Assembly (NCBI RefSeq): GCF_029525555.1
Contig: NZ_JAPDHZ010000003.1
Span: 1,240,001 to 1,304,000, forward strand
Direction of reading: 5' to 3'
From: Cohnella ginsengisoli
GTDB lineage: Bacteria; Bacillota; Bacilli; Paenibacillales; Paenibacillaceae
DNA: 64,000 bases
Part shown: positions 28,433 to 39,038 of the stretch, one piece after another
How positions within the stretch are numbered: position 1 is the stretch's first letter
How the letters are laid out: every line of letters starts with the position of its first letter
Position numbers and translations under genes: made by a program
The notes under the pieces: generated by a model
The model's database searches: none
Seen by the model: the letters and a program-made list of their open reading frames with translations, nothing else
Told to the model about the DNA's origin: nothing

Positions 28433-28720
28433 TTACGTTAACTTGAAGCTGTATCCTTGTTCAAGCAAGTGCCAAGATGCCATGTCTACGATAAAAGCGA
28501 CATCCGCATAAGTATGCGATTCATCAATCAATTCTGGACCCGAATCAAGAGGTCCATGCATCGCCATGAATGATCTTGCCAACGACCTCTCCAAATATGA
28601 CGACAATATCGCGGAGCCATTCATTTAATGGATATTTGCTCGGGTCCTTGTACTTATTCCATTCAATGATGGCTTTGCAGTGTCTTCTCTCCCCATTGGT
28701 TGCCACCTTTTAAGTGCGTT
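28433..28720 (-). pseudogene. Degraded remnant of a small protein gene
   Basis: Coding character continues across two minus-strand frames: the downstream part reads ELIDESHTYADVAFIVDMAS and ends YSFKLT at 28433, the upstream part reads WNKYKDPSKYPLNEWLRDIV ending in a stop after IHGDAWTS. There is no intact start with a ribosome site. Unlike the other broken genes here, a single homopolymer correction does not restore it. Family not recognised. Confidence 0.4.
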
Positions 28721-28778
28721 AATGCTCCTCTATTCCAGTCGGCAATGAATCCTTATGATCTCCGCAAACTCTAAAATA

Positions 28779-28800
28779 AAAGGCACCCAAAGGTGCCTTT
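28779..28800 (-). terminator. Rho-independent terminator of the 28828 gene
   Basis: Nine-bp stem AAAGGCACC (28779-28787) and GGTGCCTTT (28792-28800) with loop CAAA. On the minus strand it is followed by TTTTATTTTAG. It sits 28 bases past the stop of the small membrane protein. Confidence 0.85.
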
Positions 28801-28827
28801 AATCATCTTATAATATCTAAATTAAGC

Positions 28828-29232
28828 CTAATACAAAGGACCAACGATAAAATACTTAACGCTATAGAGGGGGGCGAAACCGAATTGGGCGCCAATAAGC
28901 CATGCGCCTACACCGGCAGACCCTACAAAAGCTAAAAACAATAAAACTCTTGATACAAAGAAAGAAATAGACCAAAAAACGATTACGATGAGCGTTATGC
29001 CCGAAAATACAGCCCAAAAAGAATGAGTAATGTATCCAATTAAAAATAGGAACAGTAAAACCTGAAGCACAACTAGTGATACATTGGCTTCATTCTCTTC
29101 ATGCTCTTCCAAAGCCTTACTAAATTCAGATTGTAGATCAGACCTCGCCCTTTTTCGCTTATCGGTAAAGTTTATTTCTTCCCATCCGTTACCGTTGTCC
29201 TTCGGAACTATGAGTATTTTGTCCTTATCCAT
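28828..29232 (-). CDS. Small membrane protein, unknown function
   Basis: 134 aa; AGGGGTGA precedes ATG 29232. A charged cytoplasmic N-terminal half (about residues 1-48, rich in Lys and Glu, probably helical) is followed by three hydrophobic spans: SLVVLQVLLFLFLIGYI, AVFSGITLIVIVFWSISFFV and LLFLAFVGSAGVGAWLIGAQ. No recognised family. It is a single-gene unit with its own terminator. Its lower GC content compared with the flanking large genes suggests an accessory gene. Confidence 0.75.
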   Translation of the reverse strand: MDKDKILIVPKDNGNGWEEINFTDKRKRARSDLQSEFSKALEEHEENEANVSLVVLQVLLFLFLIGYITHSFWAVFSGITLIVIVFWSISFFVSRVLLFLAFVGSAGVGAWLIGAQFGFAPLYSVKYFIVGPLY

Positions 29233-29260
29233 ATATCGTTCACCCCTAAACTATCATACA

Positions 29261-29405
29261 TTAGCTTCCATAGTTCGCCAATGATTGGTCTGGGCCCAGT
29301 TGATCTGGAAAAATGGAGCGCGCTGGGATGGCGAAGGTGATGCCGCCGATCTTTTCTAAGATAACGTCGTTGCCCTGAGGTCGCGAGTCTCTTCTCCGAA
29401 TACAA
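29261..29405 (-). pseudogene. Possible 3' fragment of a small gene
   Basis: The minus frame ending at TAA 29261 reads NDVILEKIGGITFAIPARS and then LGPDQSLANYGS, which looks like a protein C terminus, but upstream the frame changes and no start with a ribosome site exists. Family uncertain; an HesB-like relation is only a guess. It lies between the small membrane protein and the heparinase-like gene. Confidence 0.3.
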
Positions 29406-29511
29406 AATAAAGTTAGCCGTTGTAAAAACCGGTTTATGCGCTACATAAAACCGGGTTTGTCGTTGTTCAGATCGTCCAGTAGGCAGGAATAAACGTTTCT
29501 TCTATATTGGT

Positions 29512-29525
29512 TGTATGCGCTTACA
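29512..29525 (+). promoter_or_regulatory. cre-like operator (CcpA) at the heparinase-like gene promoter
   Basis: TGTATGCGCTTACA matches 13 of 14 positions of the Bacillus cre consensus TGWAANCGNTNWCA. It lies directly downstream of a TATATT -10-like box (about 29503) and so at the presumed transcription start, 35 bases ahead of the chosen start codon. It overlaps the 7-bp inverted repeat TGCGCTT/AAGCGCA (29516-29533). Confidence 0.6.
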
Positions 29526-29559
29526 AAAGCGCAAATCCAATATGAAGGTGGTTGATTTG

Positions 29560-32500
29560 ATGCTTCGAAGAGTACGACTGGTCTTGCTAGCTATTCTGAC
29601 GATCGGCTTGCTGGTCCCCCCTGGCTGGGGTCCGGCAAGATTCTCTTCCGCGCAGGCAGCGGGAGAGAATCTGATCCAGAACAGTTCGTTCGAGACCTAT
29701 ACCACGGATTCCCAAGCCGGCTGGACAACCCGAAGGGCTGCCAACTGGGGCATATGGGTGGACACGGCATCCACGCCGGTTGCGCCGACGGTCACCGTAG
29801 AACTGTACCACTCAAGCGCGGGCAGCCGTTCCGTGAAGATCAGCTCGCCCGCTCCGAACAAAAGCAGGTTAACGGTGTATCAAGGGAATATCCCCGTCGT
29901 TCCCGGTCAGGAGTACCGGTTATCCGGCGCGTTCAAAACCCAGCAGATCAATGGAGACACCAGCGCTTATGGCATAAATATCCGGGTTGCCTACCTCGAC
30001 CCGGCAGGACAGCTGCTGCGGATGGATTATTTGCTTCCGTCCAACAAACCGGTCCGAGGCAATAATACGAACTGGGTTAGCTACGAAACGTCGACAATTG
30101 CGCCCGCGGGATCCGCAACGGCCAGAGTCGATCTCGATTACAACAAAGTAACGGGCAACGCCTGGTTTGACGACATTCAATTCAAACCATGGACATCCCT
30201 CAAGGGTCTCTCCTTCCAGGAGCAGGGAACCATGATCCCCGTCGGAGGCACGAAGCAGGCGCCCGTTCAGCTCGCGCCCGCCAATCCGTCCAATCCCAGC
30301 TTGAGCTGGGCTTCGTCCGCCCCCGGCGTGGCGACCGTTGACGGACAAGGCACGATTACCGGGGTTGCGCCGGGCCTTGCCACGATTACGGCCACTTCGG
30401 CCGAAGGCGGCTATACGGCGTCCTACCTCGTGACGGTAGCCCCTGCCGGGCTTGTGAAGAACAGCGGCTTTGAAACGGTGACGAGCGGTTCGCAGAACGG
30501 CTTTACGGATAAGACCCCTTCCTTCTGGTCGGCTTTAACCCCTTACGGAAGCCCGGTCGTCACGGTCGATGAAGCCGTATACGGAGCAGGAAGCCGCTCG
30601 CTCAGCATCAGTGCAGCGGTTAACAGCAATGCTTCCGCCGTGCAGTATAATATGCCGGTGACCGAAGGCAATTGGTATCGCTGGAGCAGCCTGATCGCGA
30701 CAGAATCGCTAACCGGCACCGGAGCCTCCCTCCGGTTGAAATGGAATGGATCCGGAGGGACTGCGATTAGCACGGAATACTTGCCGGCGACAGCCGTGAA
30801 AGGCACCCAGCCCTGGAAGAGCTACGAGGGTCTCGTTCAAGCGCCCTTGGGTGCGACCGGGGCCAGCTTATACGCGAATTATGATAAAGCAAAGGGACAA
30901 GCCTGGTTCGATGACGTGCAGCTCACGCCATGGATTCCCGTTACAGGGCTTACCGGAGACGTACCTTCTTATCAAGCCCTCAGCCCTGGCGAAAGCGTAA
31001 CGCATGCCGTTTATGCAGCCCCCTCGAACGCGACGGACAGACGGGTGTACTGGTCGTCCTCCCAGCCTGAGGTCGCCGCAGTCGACGCATCCGGCAAGGT
31101 CAGCGCCAAAGCGGCGGGCCAAACGGTCATTACCGCTGCGTCCGCAGAAGGCGGCTGGACCAAATCTTATACCGTTATCGTCTCGGCAGCCTTTCCCAAC
31201 GGCGGTTTCGAGACGACCGTCGCTACCTCCTCGACCGATTGGCTGAACGGGACCAAACCGGGCACCTGGATCAACTATTTCGGTACGGGGACCCATCCCC
31301 AATTATCGCTTGATTCGACCGTGAAGAAGGAAGGCGCGAAGTCGCTCAAGATTGAAGCTTCCTCCCAAGGAAAGGCGGTTCTGTACAACAATATCGTAGG
31401 GGCCGCGGCCGGCAAGAGCTACCGGGTCGGCGGCTGGCTCAAACAGGAGAACGGCGGTACGAATGTCAGCCTGCGACTGGTCTACCAGGATGATAACAAT
31501 GCGATTATTTCGAAGGACGGCAATGTCTACGAGAAGCTACCCGCCATCGGAACGACAGGCGCGGACGGCTGGGGCTTTTACGAAAAAATCGTCACGGTCC
31601 CTGCGGGCGCCACGAAGGCGCGGCTTGAGGTTGCCTTCGAGCTCGGTACCGGTACGCTGTGGGCGGACGATATCCAGGTGATCCCGTGGATTCCGGCATC
31701 CGGCATCCAATTGGATAAAAACAAGGGGCTGATCGGCGTCGGCGAGAGCGTGGCCTTGACGGCAACGGCGCTGCCCGCGAACGCCACCAATCCGGTCGTG
31801 TCCTGGGAATCGAAGAATGAGGCGGTAGCCGTCGTGGAGGCGAACGGTACCGACCCCTCCAAGGCTACGGTCAGGGGGATCGCTCCCGGCATCGCTACAA
31901 TCAGCGTGAAAGCAATAGAAGACCCGCATGTTTATGCAACTTATGCCGTCGTCGTGGGGACGGATTCGGACATTACCGCCTCCGACGAAACCGTCGAGGT
32001 CAACGAGGATCAATCGATCAGCCGTCCGATTCTGGCAACCGACGCAGCGGGAGACCCGCTTACCGCATCCGTGCTCCTGGCACCGTCGCATGGTACGGTC
32101 GCCGCGCGCGACGACGGAACATGGACCTATTATCCGAATGCCGAATATAACGGAGCGGATACGTTCACGCTGCTGATCGCCGACGGCCATGATCACTTTG
32201 CTTTCTCGGTCATCCAGGTCAATGTCGGGTCGCAGCAGGATGCCCCGTCCATGGATAAGCTGCAAGTCAACGTAGGTACGGTTCGGGATCAAGTCCTGTC
32301 GGGTCGCGTGACGGCCAAAGACAAGGATGGCGATCCGTTGACGTTCGCCCTCCAGGCGGATCCGGCATCCCAGCCCCAGCACGGCGGCGCTGCCGTTCAA
32401 TCGAATGGCGATTGGACGTATACGCCTGCAGCGGGATATACGGGCTACGATTCCTTCCAGATCGGGGTTTCGGACGGACATGGCGGTACGTCCGGCACCA

Positions 32501-35155
32501 AGATCGTCGTGTATGTCGGCCTGCCGGGAGCGGATATGATTGCGTCCCTCGTCTCCAGGCATTCTGCACCGGGGACGGCTCACCCTAGGTTGTTTGCAAC
32601 AAGCGATGATTTTACGAGCATTCGCGGGCTTATTCAGACGGATCCGATCATGCAGGAGTGGTACGCCAAAGTGAAGGCCGACGCGGACCTCGAAGTCCCC
32701 AAGCCTTCGATCCAATACTATACGACCAGCTCGGGCTCCAACATCAATATCGTCAACCTGGCGGATGAACTGAGGCCGCGAATTGAAAAGCTTGCCCTGA
32801 TGTACCAATTGACAGGCGACACCAAATATTCGGTTCCTGCTATCAATCAGTTGAATGTGATGGTGGATTATCCGGATTGGCATGGCGGCGTCAAAAACTT
32901 CCTCAGCATTTCGGAAATGGGCGTCGTGGCTTCCATCGGCTATGACTGGCTGTACGATGCGATGACGCAGCAGGAGCGGGACAGTCTCCGCGCCAAAATG
33001 ATTCAGGAAGTGCTGATCAACGCAAAGTATGAATACCTGGAAGGCGGGGCCAAGAACAATGCCTGGTGGACGGTTTCCCCATCTAACTGGAACTTGGTAG
33101 TCAATGGCGGCATCGTGACAACCGTTCTCGCCATCGGAGACGAAGCGGATGCCAATCGCGTCCATACGGAAGCTTCCGATCCGCGCTTCCAGGTTCCGAT
33201 CGCCGAGTCGGTGCTCGAGTCGGCGCTGTCCTCCACGCAATACGGTCTCGGCGCCTTCGCCACCGACGGCGATTGGCCGGAAGGGACCGGGTATTGGAAT
33301 TACGCGACCGAATATTTCGCGTATATGATGTCGGCGCTCCATACGACGCTGGGCACCGATTACGGCTTTATGGACCAGGCCGGCGTCCGCGAGACCGCGA
33401 AGTATATGGCAAACCTGCACGGCCCGAAAGGTCCGTTCAATTATGCGGATGCGCATCCGACGATTCTCGATACGCCGCAGCTTCTGCTGTTCGCGGATTT
33501 GCTCGAAGACCCGGATGTGTCCTGGTACAGGCAATTCAGCTACAAGGAGAATCATAAAGCGCTTCCGATGGATCTGATCTGGTACCGTCCGGGACTGTAC
33601 GGCGCCAGCGTTGATCCGCAGCAGCTTGACGTGCTGTACGATCATCCGCTCAAGAACAATGTCGCAGCCTTCCGCGATTCCTGGAGCGATCCCGGCGCCA
33701 ACTACGTCGCGATCAAGGGCGGGGTCAACGATTATGCGATAACGAATACCCTGCATAACCATCTCGACGTCGGGACATTCGTTCTGGATGCGCTTGGCGT
33801 CCGGTGGGCCGTCGATCTCGGGAAGGACGACAAGGACTATAACGTGCAGGGGTACTTCACGAGCAACCCCGAGGCCGATCCGAACCGATGGGATTGGTAC
33901 CGCACGAGGGCCGAAGGCTCCAACACGCTGGTGATCAACCCGGACGACGGACCGGATCAAGCGCTCGACGCCAACGCGCCGATCATCGCTTACGATTCCA
34001 AGCCCGAGGGCGGCTACGCGGTCGTCGATATGACGTCGGCCTACAAGGATGACGTCGTGTACGCGAAGCGGGGCATGATGCTGGGCCAATACCGCAGCAG
34101 CTTCCTCCTTCAGGATGAGCTTCAGCTGAAAGCCCCTTCGGACTTGTATTGGTTCATGCATACGGATGCGCCGGAGATCACCGTTGCACCGGACGGCAAA
34201 TCGGCGATCCTCACGAAGAATGGCAAACGGCTCTATGCCCAGCTCCTGTCCCCTGGCGCGGCTACCTTCGAGGTCCGGACGGCGACCCCGCTCCCGACAA
34301 CGGATAGTTACGCCGGCCAGACGTTGAATGCCAATGTGAGGAAGCTGACGATTCACATCCCGGCTGCCAAGGATCAACTGACGATTGCCGTTCGCTTCAC
34401 GCCGTTGTCCGTCATTGAAGCGCCGCCTGCCGACGTGCCGGCCGTGACGCCGCTGCAAGCGTGGAGCCTGGATTCGACGCCTACCGCGCTCTTGTCGCAG
34501 CTCAAGGTCGATGGCGTGCCGGTTGCCGGCTTCCGCTCGTTGAAAATGAAATACGCGGTGGAAGTTCCCTTCCTGACCCAGACTGTACCTGCGATCACGG
34601 CTGTCGCTGCGGACCCGAACGACACGGTAACCATTACGCCCGCTTCCGGCATACCGGGAACGGCCGTCGTGGAAGTAACGGATGACCAGGGCGTCAATCG
34701 ACCGGGTAAATATCTCATCGATATAACCCGGGGCATATTCTCGGGCGTGCTCACGGATGTCCCGGCATTGCCTGTCACGTACTTGGCCGACAGCGGACCT
34801 GTTGACAACCAGTGGCCCGGGCCGCGCGCCGCGGATCACGATCTGACAACGTACTGGTCCGTCAGCGGACCGAACACCATTGATTTCGACCTCGGCTCCG
34901 AGACGACGGCCACGTATGTCGGCATCTCCTGGCGGCTCGGCAATCAGCGTCAATTCTACTTTGATCTACTGACATCGACGGATGGACAGACTTGGACGAA
35001 GGTCTATCAAGGGCCGAGCTCGGGGGAAAGTGACCGACGATTATGAGATTTACGATATCCCAGATACGACGGCGCGGTATCTTCGGATTGCCGTATCCGG
35101 CAACAACCTCTCGACGGCAACCAGTATTATGGAAGTGATGGTTTACAGCGAGTAA
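29560..35155 (+). CDS. Giant secreted heparinase II/III-like polysaccharide lyase with CBM-like, Ig-like and F5/8 C domains, frameshifted near the 3' end
   Basis: About 1864 aa. Start at ATG 29560 (MLRRVRLVLLAILTIGLL) behind AAGGTGG; earlier Mets have no such site. The signal peptide is followed by three CBM-like beta-sandwiches, each ending with a WFDDIQFKPW-type motif and each followed by a Big2-type Ig domain (WASSAPGVATVDGQGTITGV). Two cadherin/VCBS-like repeats (NGADTFTLLIADGHDHFAFS) come next, then an alpha-helical plus beta catalytic region with WYAKVKADADLEVP, NLVVNGGIVTTVLAIG and LHNHLDVGTFVLDALGVRWA as in heparinase II/III or alginate-lyase-like enzymes. A discoidin-like domain (ADHDLTTYWSVSGPNTIDFD) ends the protein. 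The frame breaks in G5 at 35022-35026; removing one base adds KVTDDYEIYDIPDTTARYLR and the stop at 35155. Likely degrades a uronic-acid polysaccharide; next to importer 2. Confidence 0.88.
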
Positions 35156-35163
35156 ACAAAAAT

Positions 35164-35209
35164 AGCCGTTATGCCGAGGACTACGCGTCCAAGGCTAACG
35201 GCTTTTTTT
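35164..35209 (+). terminator. Bidirectional terminator between convergent genes
   Basis: AGCCGTTA (35164-35171) pairs with TAACGGCT (35196-35203), followed by seven T on the plus strand. On the minus strand the stem is followed by ATTTTTG, so it may also serve the importer 2 operon, whose last gene ends at 35239. Confidence 0.85.
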
Positions 35210-35238
35210 GCTGTATCCGACAGGGCCAAGGGAAAGCT

Positions 35239-36114
35239 TCACCCCTTAATCGCCCCGATCATCACGCCTTTAACGAAATACTTTTGCAGGAAAGGATACA
35301 GAAGCAGGATCGGCCCTGTCGCTACGATGATCGTCGCGTATTTGATCGTCTCTCCGAACAGCATCTTGTCGGAGCCGCCGACGCCGGTCGTCATCGTTTC
35401 GGTACTGCTCGTGATCAGGATCTCCCGCAGAATGAGCTGGAGCGGATAGAGGTCGCGCGTGCGCAAGTAGATGAGCGCGCTGAACCAGGAATTCCAATGG
35501 GCCACGCCATAGAAAAGAATCATGACCGCAACCACGGGCATCGACAGCGGCAGAATGACGCGGAATAAGACGGTAAAGTCGTTGGCGCCGTCCAGCTTGG
35601 CCGATTCCTCCAGGCTGGACGGAACGCTCATGAACGAGGTGCGCATGATAATCAGGTTATAAGCGCTCATCGCAGCGGGGATAATCAGCGCCCAACGGGT
35701 GTCTGCCATGCCTAAATCCTCGATTAGCAGGTACGTGGGAATTAAGCCGCCGTTAAAGAACATGGTGAATACGATCAGGAACATGACCGGGTTTTTCCAC
35801 ATCACCTGCTGCCTGGATAAGGCATAAGCGCCGAAGGAGGTCATGAGTATGTTAAGTAGAGTGCCCAAAGTAACGTACAGTAGGGTGTTCAAATAACCGG
35901 TGATAATCGACGGATTCTGGAAAACGAGCCTGTAGGCTTCCAAGGTGAAGCCTTTGGGGTACCAGATCAGTCCGCGCGTTTGAATGGCCCACTTGGGATC
36001 GCTTAGAGAGGCGATCAATACGAACAAGAACGGATATAAGGTGATTAGGGACAAAAGAATCAAGAGCAGGGAATTCAACAGGTCGAAAAGATGTTCCCCC
36101 CGGCTTCTGCTCAT
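35239..36114 (-). CDS. Carbohydrate ABC permease (LplC/YtcP type), importer 2
   Basis: 291 aa from MSRSRGEHLFDLLNSLLLIL (36114), seven bases after AAGGAGG; the upstream ATG at 36138 overlaps the partner permease. Six spans, EAA loop EESAKLDGANDFTVLFRVIL, C terminus KYFVKGVMIGAIKG typical of the group. Seventeen bases separate it from the LplB-type gene. Last gene of the operon. Forms the membrane channel with the 36132-37100 product. Confidence 0.93.
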   Translation of the reverse strand: MSRSRGEHLFDLLNSLLLILLSLITLYPFLFVLIASLSDPKWAIQTRGLIWYPKGFTLEAYRLVFQNPSIITGYLNTLLYVTLGTLLNILMTSFGAYALSRQQVMWKNPVMFLIVFTMFFNGGLIPTYLLIEDLGMADTRWALIIPAAMSAYNLIIMRTSFMSVPSSLEESAKLDGANDFTVLFRVILPLSMPVVAVMILFYGVAHWNSWFSALIYLRTRDLYPLQLILREILITSSTETMTTGVGGSDKMLFGETIKYATIIVATGPILLLYPFLQKYFVKGVMIGAIKG

Positions 36115-36131
36115 GTTGAACGGCCTCCTTT

Positions 36132-37100
36132 TTACCAAAGTTTATGTTCGCTGGTTCGCCGGCTTAGCGCATTGGCCGATAGCAGCAGCGTAAAGTTAAT
36201 GAGGGAGTTAAAGAGGCCTACGGCGGCGCTGTAACTGAAGTTGGATTCAAGTATCCCTTTTCGGTAAACGAAGGTCCCGATGACATCGGCGGTTTCGTAC
36301 GTCGTCGGGTTGTACAGCAGCAGGATTTTGTCCGCGCCGACGGACATGAAGTTGCCGATCTGGAGAATAAGCAGGATGACGACCGTAGGCATGATACCCG
36401 GCAATGTAATGTGAAAGGTCTGCCGCAAGCGGCTGGCGCCGTCAACGCGGGAGGCCTCATAGAGCGAGGGGTCGATACCGGCCATGGCCGACAAATAAAT
36501 GATGGAGCCCCAGCCGATATTCTGCCAGATGTTCGAGGATATAAAAACGAAACGAAACCAGCCGCTCTCCTGCAGAAAGGTAATCGGCTGAACGCCAAAC
36601 CAGGCGTGGAGCAGATTGTTGACTAACCCGTCGCGGGCCAGGAAGTCGACCAGCATGCCCGAGACGACCACGATCGATATAAAATGCGGCATATAGGTAA
36701 TCGTCTGAACCGTTCGCTTCAGCATCGCGCTGCGCAGCTCGTTCAGCAGAAGCGCAAGGACAATCGAGGCCGGAAACGTGAACAGCAGATCATAAAAGCT
36801 GATCAGCAGCGTATTGCGCAAAATACGAGAAAAGTAGTGGCTTCCGAAGAAATCCTTGAAGTGCTTCAGACCGACCCAGTCGCTATGCAGAATACCTAAA
36901 CCCGGCGAGTAATCCTTAAAGGCGATCTGCAGCCCGTACAACGGCACATAGTAGAAAACCACATAATATACTACGACGGGAAGCAGCATGAGATAAACGT
37001 ATTTATTGATTTTGGCATCGCGGATCAACCGGTACTTGAACCCGCTCTTGTCGACCGCGGGCTTGATAGAATCGGATGGTCGCTGGATCGCTGTGGACAT
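36132..37100 (-). CDS. Carbohydrate ABC permease (LplB type), importer 2
   Basis: 322 aa from MSTAIQRPSDSIKPAVDKSG (37100) behind AAGGAGGAG. First span in YVYLMLLPVVVYYVVFYYV, EAA loop YEASRVDGASRLRQTFHITL, then TADVIGTFVYRKGILESNFS and AAVGLFNSLINFTLLLSANA. Downstream of the binding-protein gene, with a strong hairpin in the gap. Intact, unlike its homologue in importer 1. Confidence 0.93.
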   Translation of the reverse strand: MSTAIQRPSDSIKPAVDKSGFKYRLIRDAKINKYVYLMLLPVVVYYVVFYYVPLYGLQIAFKDYSPGLGILHSDWVGLKHFKDFFGSHYFSRILRNTLLISFYDLLFTFPASIVLALLLNELRSAMLKRTVQTITYMPHFISIVVVSGMLVDFLARDGLVNNLLHAWFGVQPITFLQESGWFRFVFISSNIWQNIGWGSIIYLSAMAGIDPSLYEASRVDGASRLRQTFHITLPGIMPTVVILLILQIGNFMSVGADKILLLYNPTTYETADVIGTFVYRKGILESNFSYSAAVGLFNSLINFTLLLSANALSRRTSEHKLW

Positions 37101-37154
37101 CGCGAGCTCCTCCTTGCGCGAAATGAGTGTGTCAAAATGGGCGCAAAAAGACGC

Positions 37155-37188
37155 CATACGGCGGGAAGGCTCTCCCTCTCGCCGTATG
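37155..37188 (-). terminator. Intercistronic hairpin between binding protein and permease
   Basis: CATACGGCG (37155-37163) pairs with CGCCGTATG (37180-37188), followed on the minus strand by GCGTCTTTTTG. It lies 18 bases past the binding-protein stop. It probably stabilises the binding-protein mRNA end or attenuates transcription into the permease genes, so that binding protein is made in excess. Confidence 0.65.
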
Positions 37189-37205
37189 TTCGCTCCCTGC
37201 TTTTC

Positions 37206-38891
37206 TTATTTTCTGCTGAGGTAACGATCCAGGGCAGCCTGACGAGCCTTGATCGCTTCTTCGATCTCCATGCCTTCCAGCGTCTTCACGTATTTATCGA
37301 AGTTCTCGATCGGCTCGGCACCCATGACGAATTTATTGAACATCTCGTCCCGGTAGGTCTTGACGTCGTTCATGATCGAAGCGGTTTTCGAGCTTTCGTC
37401 GGCATTCAGGGATATGCTCGGCATTTGCTTGGAATGGTCCGCCTGGAACCACGTTTTTTGCGCCTCGCGCTGCGCGGGAATGGTGTAATATTGCTCGATT
37501 ACCCGTTTATCCTGAACAAAAGGTCCATTCCAGCCGGATTGGAAATACTTCGCCATCGCTTGCGACATCGGCAGCTTATCCGGGTTGTTCATGATTTCGT
37601 CCGTATACTTCGGATAGCCGTTCTCCATCTTGTAGCTTACGCCTTCGATCCCGAAGTTGATCAGCATATGGCCTTCCTCGCCATACTTGTAATCGAGCCA
37701 TTTAACGATCTGTTCCGGGTTCTTGGCATGGGCCGATATGGCCGCTCCGTAGCCGGTGAACGGGTTCGTATATTGACCGAGCGGATTCGCGCCGCCTTCC
37801 GTAAGCTTCGGGTAAGGCGCTCCCACCAGGGAAAAGCTCGGATTCGTCTCTTTTTGCAGGGTCAAATAGCGGCCCAGACCGGAGCCGGCAAATCCCGAGT
37901 AGGCCCCGACTTCATTATTAAGGATCTTATTGTCCTTCAGCTTGGCATCCGTGATGCTGGCATAGTCCTTGTCGATCAGGCCGTTTTTGTACCAGCGCGC
38001 GAGCGTGGCCAGGAACTCCTTGTACTCGGGCTGGATCGGACCGTACTTTACCTTCCCGTTGTCGTTGTAGAAATCCGTGGTAATCCCCCAGGCGCCGACG
38101 AAAAGGTGGTTCAAATCGTAGTCGCTGTTCAGATTCATAAAGAAGGGAATCTCGTCCTGCTTGCCGTTGCCGTTCGGATCTTTATCGCGAAATGCCGTTA
38201 AAACCGCTTCCCATTCCGGGATCGTAGTCGGCACCTTCAAATTCAATTTATCGAGCCAATCCTGGCGGAAAATGGGGCCGTTCACGACGCTTAACAGCTC
38301 GTCTCCCAGCAGGAACGGCATCACGTAAATATTTCCTTCATCGGTCGTGATCATTTTCTTAAACTCGGGATGTTCCTTCAATACTTCGCTCAAGTTAGGC
38401 GCATACTGGTCGATTAACTCGTTCAAACGCAGGAGCTGTTTTCCTTTAATCAGGGCATCGGGACTTTGGGAAGCGGACAACCCCACGGTCGAGCCGAAAT
38501 TGTATTCCACCACGTCAGGCAGGTTGCCCGAAGCGAGCATGATATTGAACTGGTCTTTCTCCTGTCCTGTCGGCGGATGCTGGAATTCAACCTTCGTGCC
38601 GGTTTTTTTCTCGATTTCTTGATAGGCGGCCATCTCGTTGTACGTCTTCATGATCGCGCCCGCATTGCCGTTCATTTGTACCCAGTACGTCATAGAAGCG
38701 GGATAATTCGCATCCGCGGCTGACGGACTGGCTTGGGCGGTCCCCGTCCCCGTCGCTGTCCCTGCCGGTGCCGGAGACGTTGCGGTTCCGGAGGAATTGC
38801 TGTTGCCGTTGCTGCTGCAGCCTGTTGCCAAGACGGCAAGCAAGGTTGCCGAGACCAACGTGAGTTGAAGCGATTTCTGTTTTCGGTTCAT
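37206..38891 (-). CDS. Extracellular solute-binding lipoprotein, ABC importer 2
   Basis: 561 aa. GGGAGGG lies before ATG 38891. Signal segment LTLVSATLLAVLATGC has lipobox LATGC, followed by a Ser/Thr/Gly/Pro-rich linker. Binding-domain landmarks are DWLDKLNLKVPTTIPEWEAV and TAFRDKDPNGNGKQDEIPFF, shared with the other two binding proteins in the window. First gene of the importer 2 operon, downstream of an AraC-type sensor gene. Family 1 LplA-like; the ligand is probably a saccharide. Confidence 0.93.
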   Translation of the reverse strand: MNRKQKSLQLTLVSATLLAVLATGCSSNGNSNSSGTATSPAPAGTATGTGTAQASPSAADANYPASMTYWVQMNGNAGAIMKTYNEMAAYQEIEKKTGTKVEFQHPPTGQEKDQFNIMLASGNLPDVVEYNFGSTVGLSASQSPDALIKGKQLLRLNELIDQYAPNLSEVLKEHPEFKKMITTDEGNIYVMPFLLGDELLSVVNGPIFRQDWLDKLNLKVPTTIPEWEAVLTAFRDKDPNGNGKQDEIPFFMNLNSDYDLNHLFVGAWGITTDFYNDNGKVKYGPIQPEYKEFLATLARWYKNGLIDKDYASITDAKLKDNKILNNEVGAYSGFAGSGLGRYLTLQKETNPSFSLVGAPYPKLTEGGANPLGQYTNPFTGYGAAISAHAKNPEQIVKWLDYKYGEEGHMLINFGIEGVSYKMENGYPKYTDEIMNNPDKLPMSQAMAKYFQSGWNGPFVQDKRVIEQYYTIPAQREAQKTWFQADHSKQMPSISLNADESSKTASIMNDVKTYRDEMFNKFVMGAEPIENFDKYVKTLEGMEIEEAIKARQAALDRYLSRK

Positions 38892-39038
38892 CCTTCGATG
38901 ACCCTCCCATGTACGATTGTATTGCGGTTGCGCCGTCCGCCATTTGAATATAGTCGAGACGGCTCCGGCTGCCTACATAACGTTCGAATGAAGGATAAAC
39001 GCCGCTTTAGATGAAGAACAAACCGATTTTTACAGTGC

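Noticed and set aside
29427..29457. Hairpin with ACCGGTTTATG and CATAAAACCGG arms
   Set aside because: The stem has a bulge and lacks a T tract; too far from a stop codon to be called a terminator with confidence.
31537..34953. 1138-codon open frame antisense to the heparinase-like gene
   Set aside because: It mirrors the codon structure of a real, domain-rich gene on the other strand, is rich in Arg, Asp and His, and has no ribosome site or recognisable motif; long stop-free antisense frames are common in GC-rich genes.
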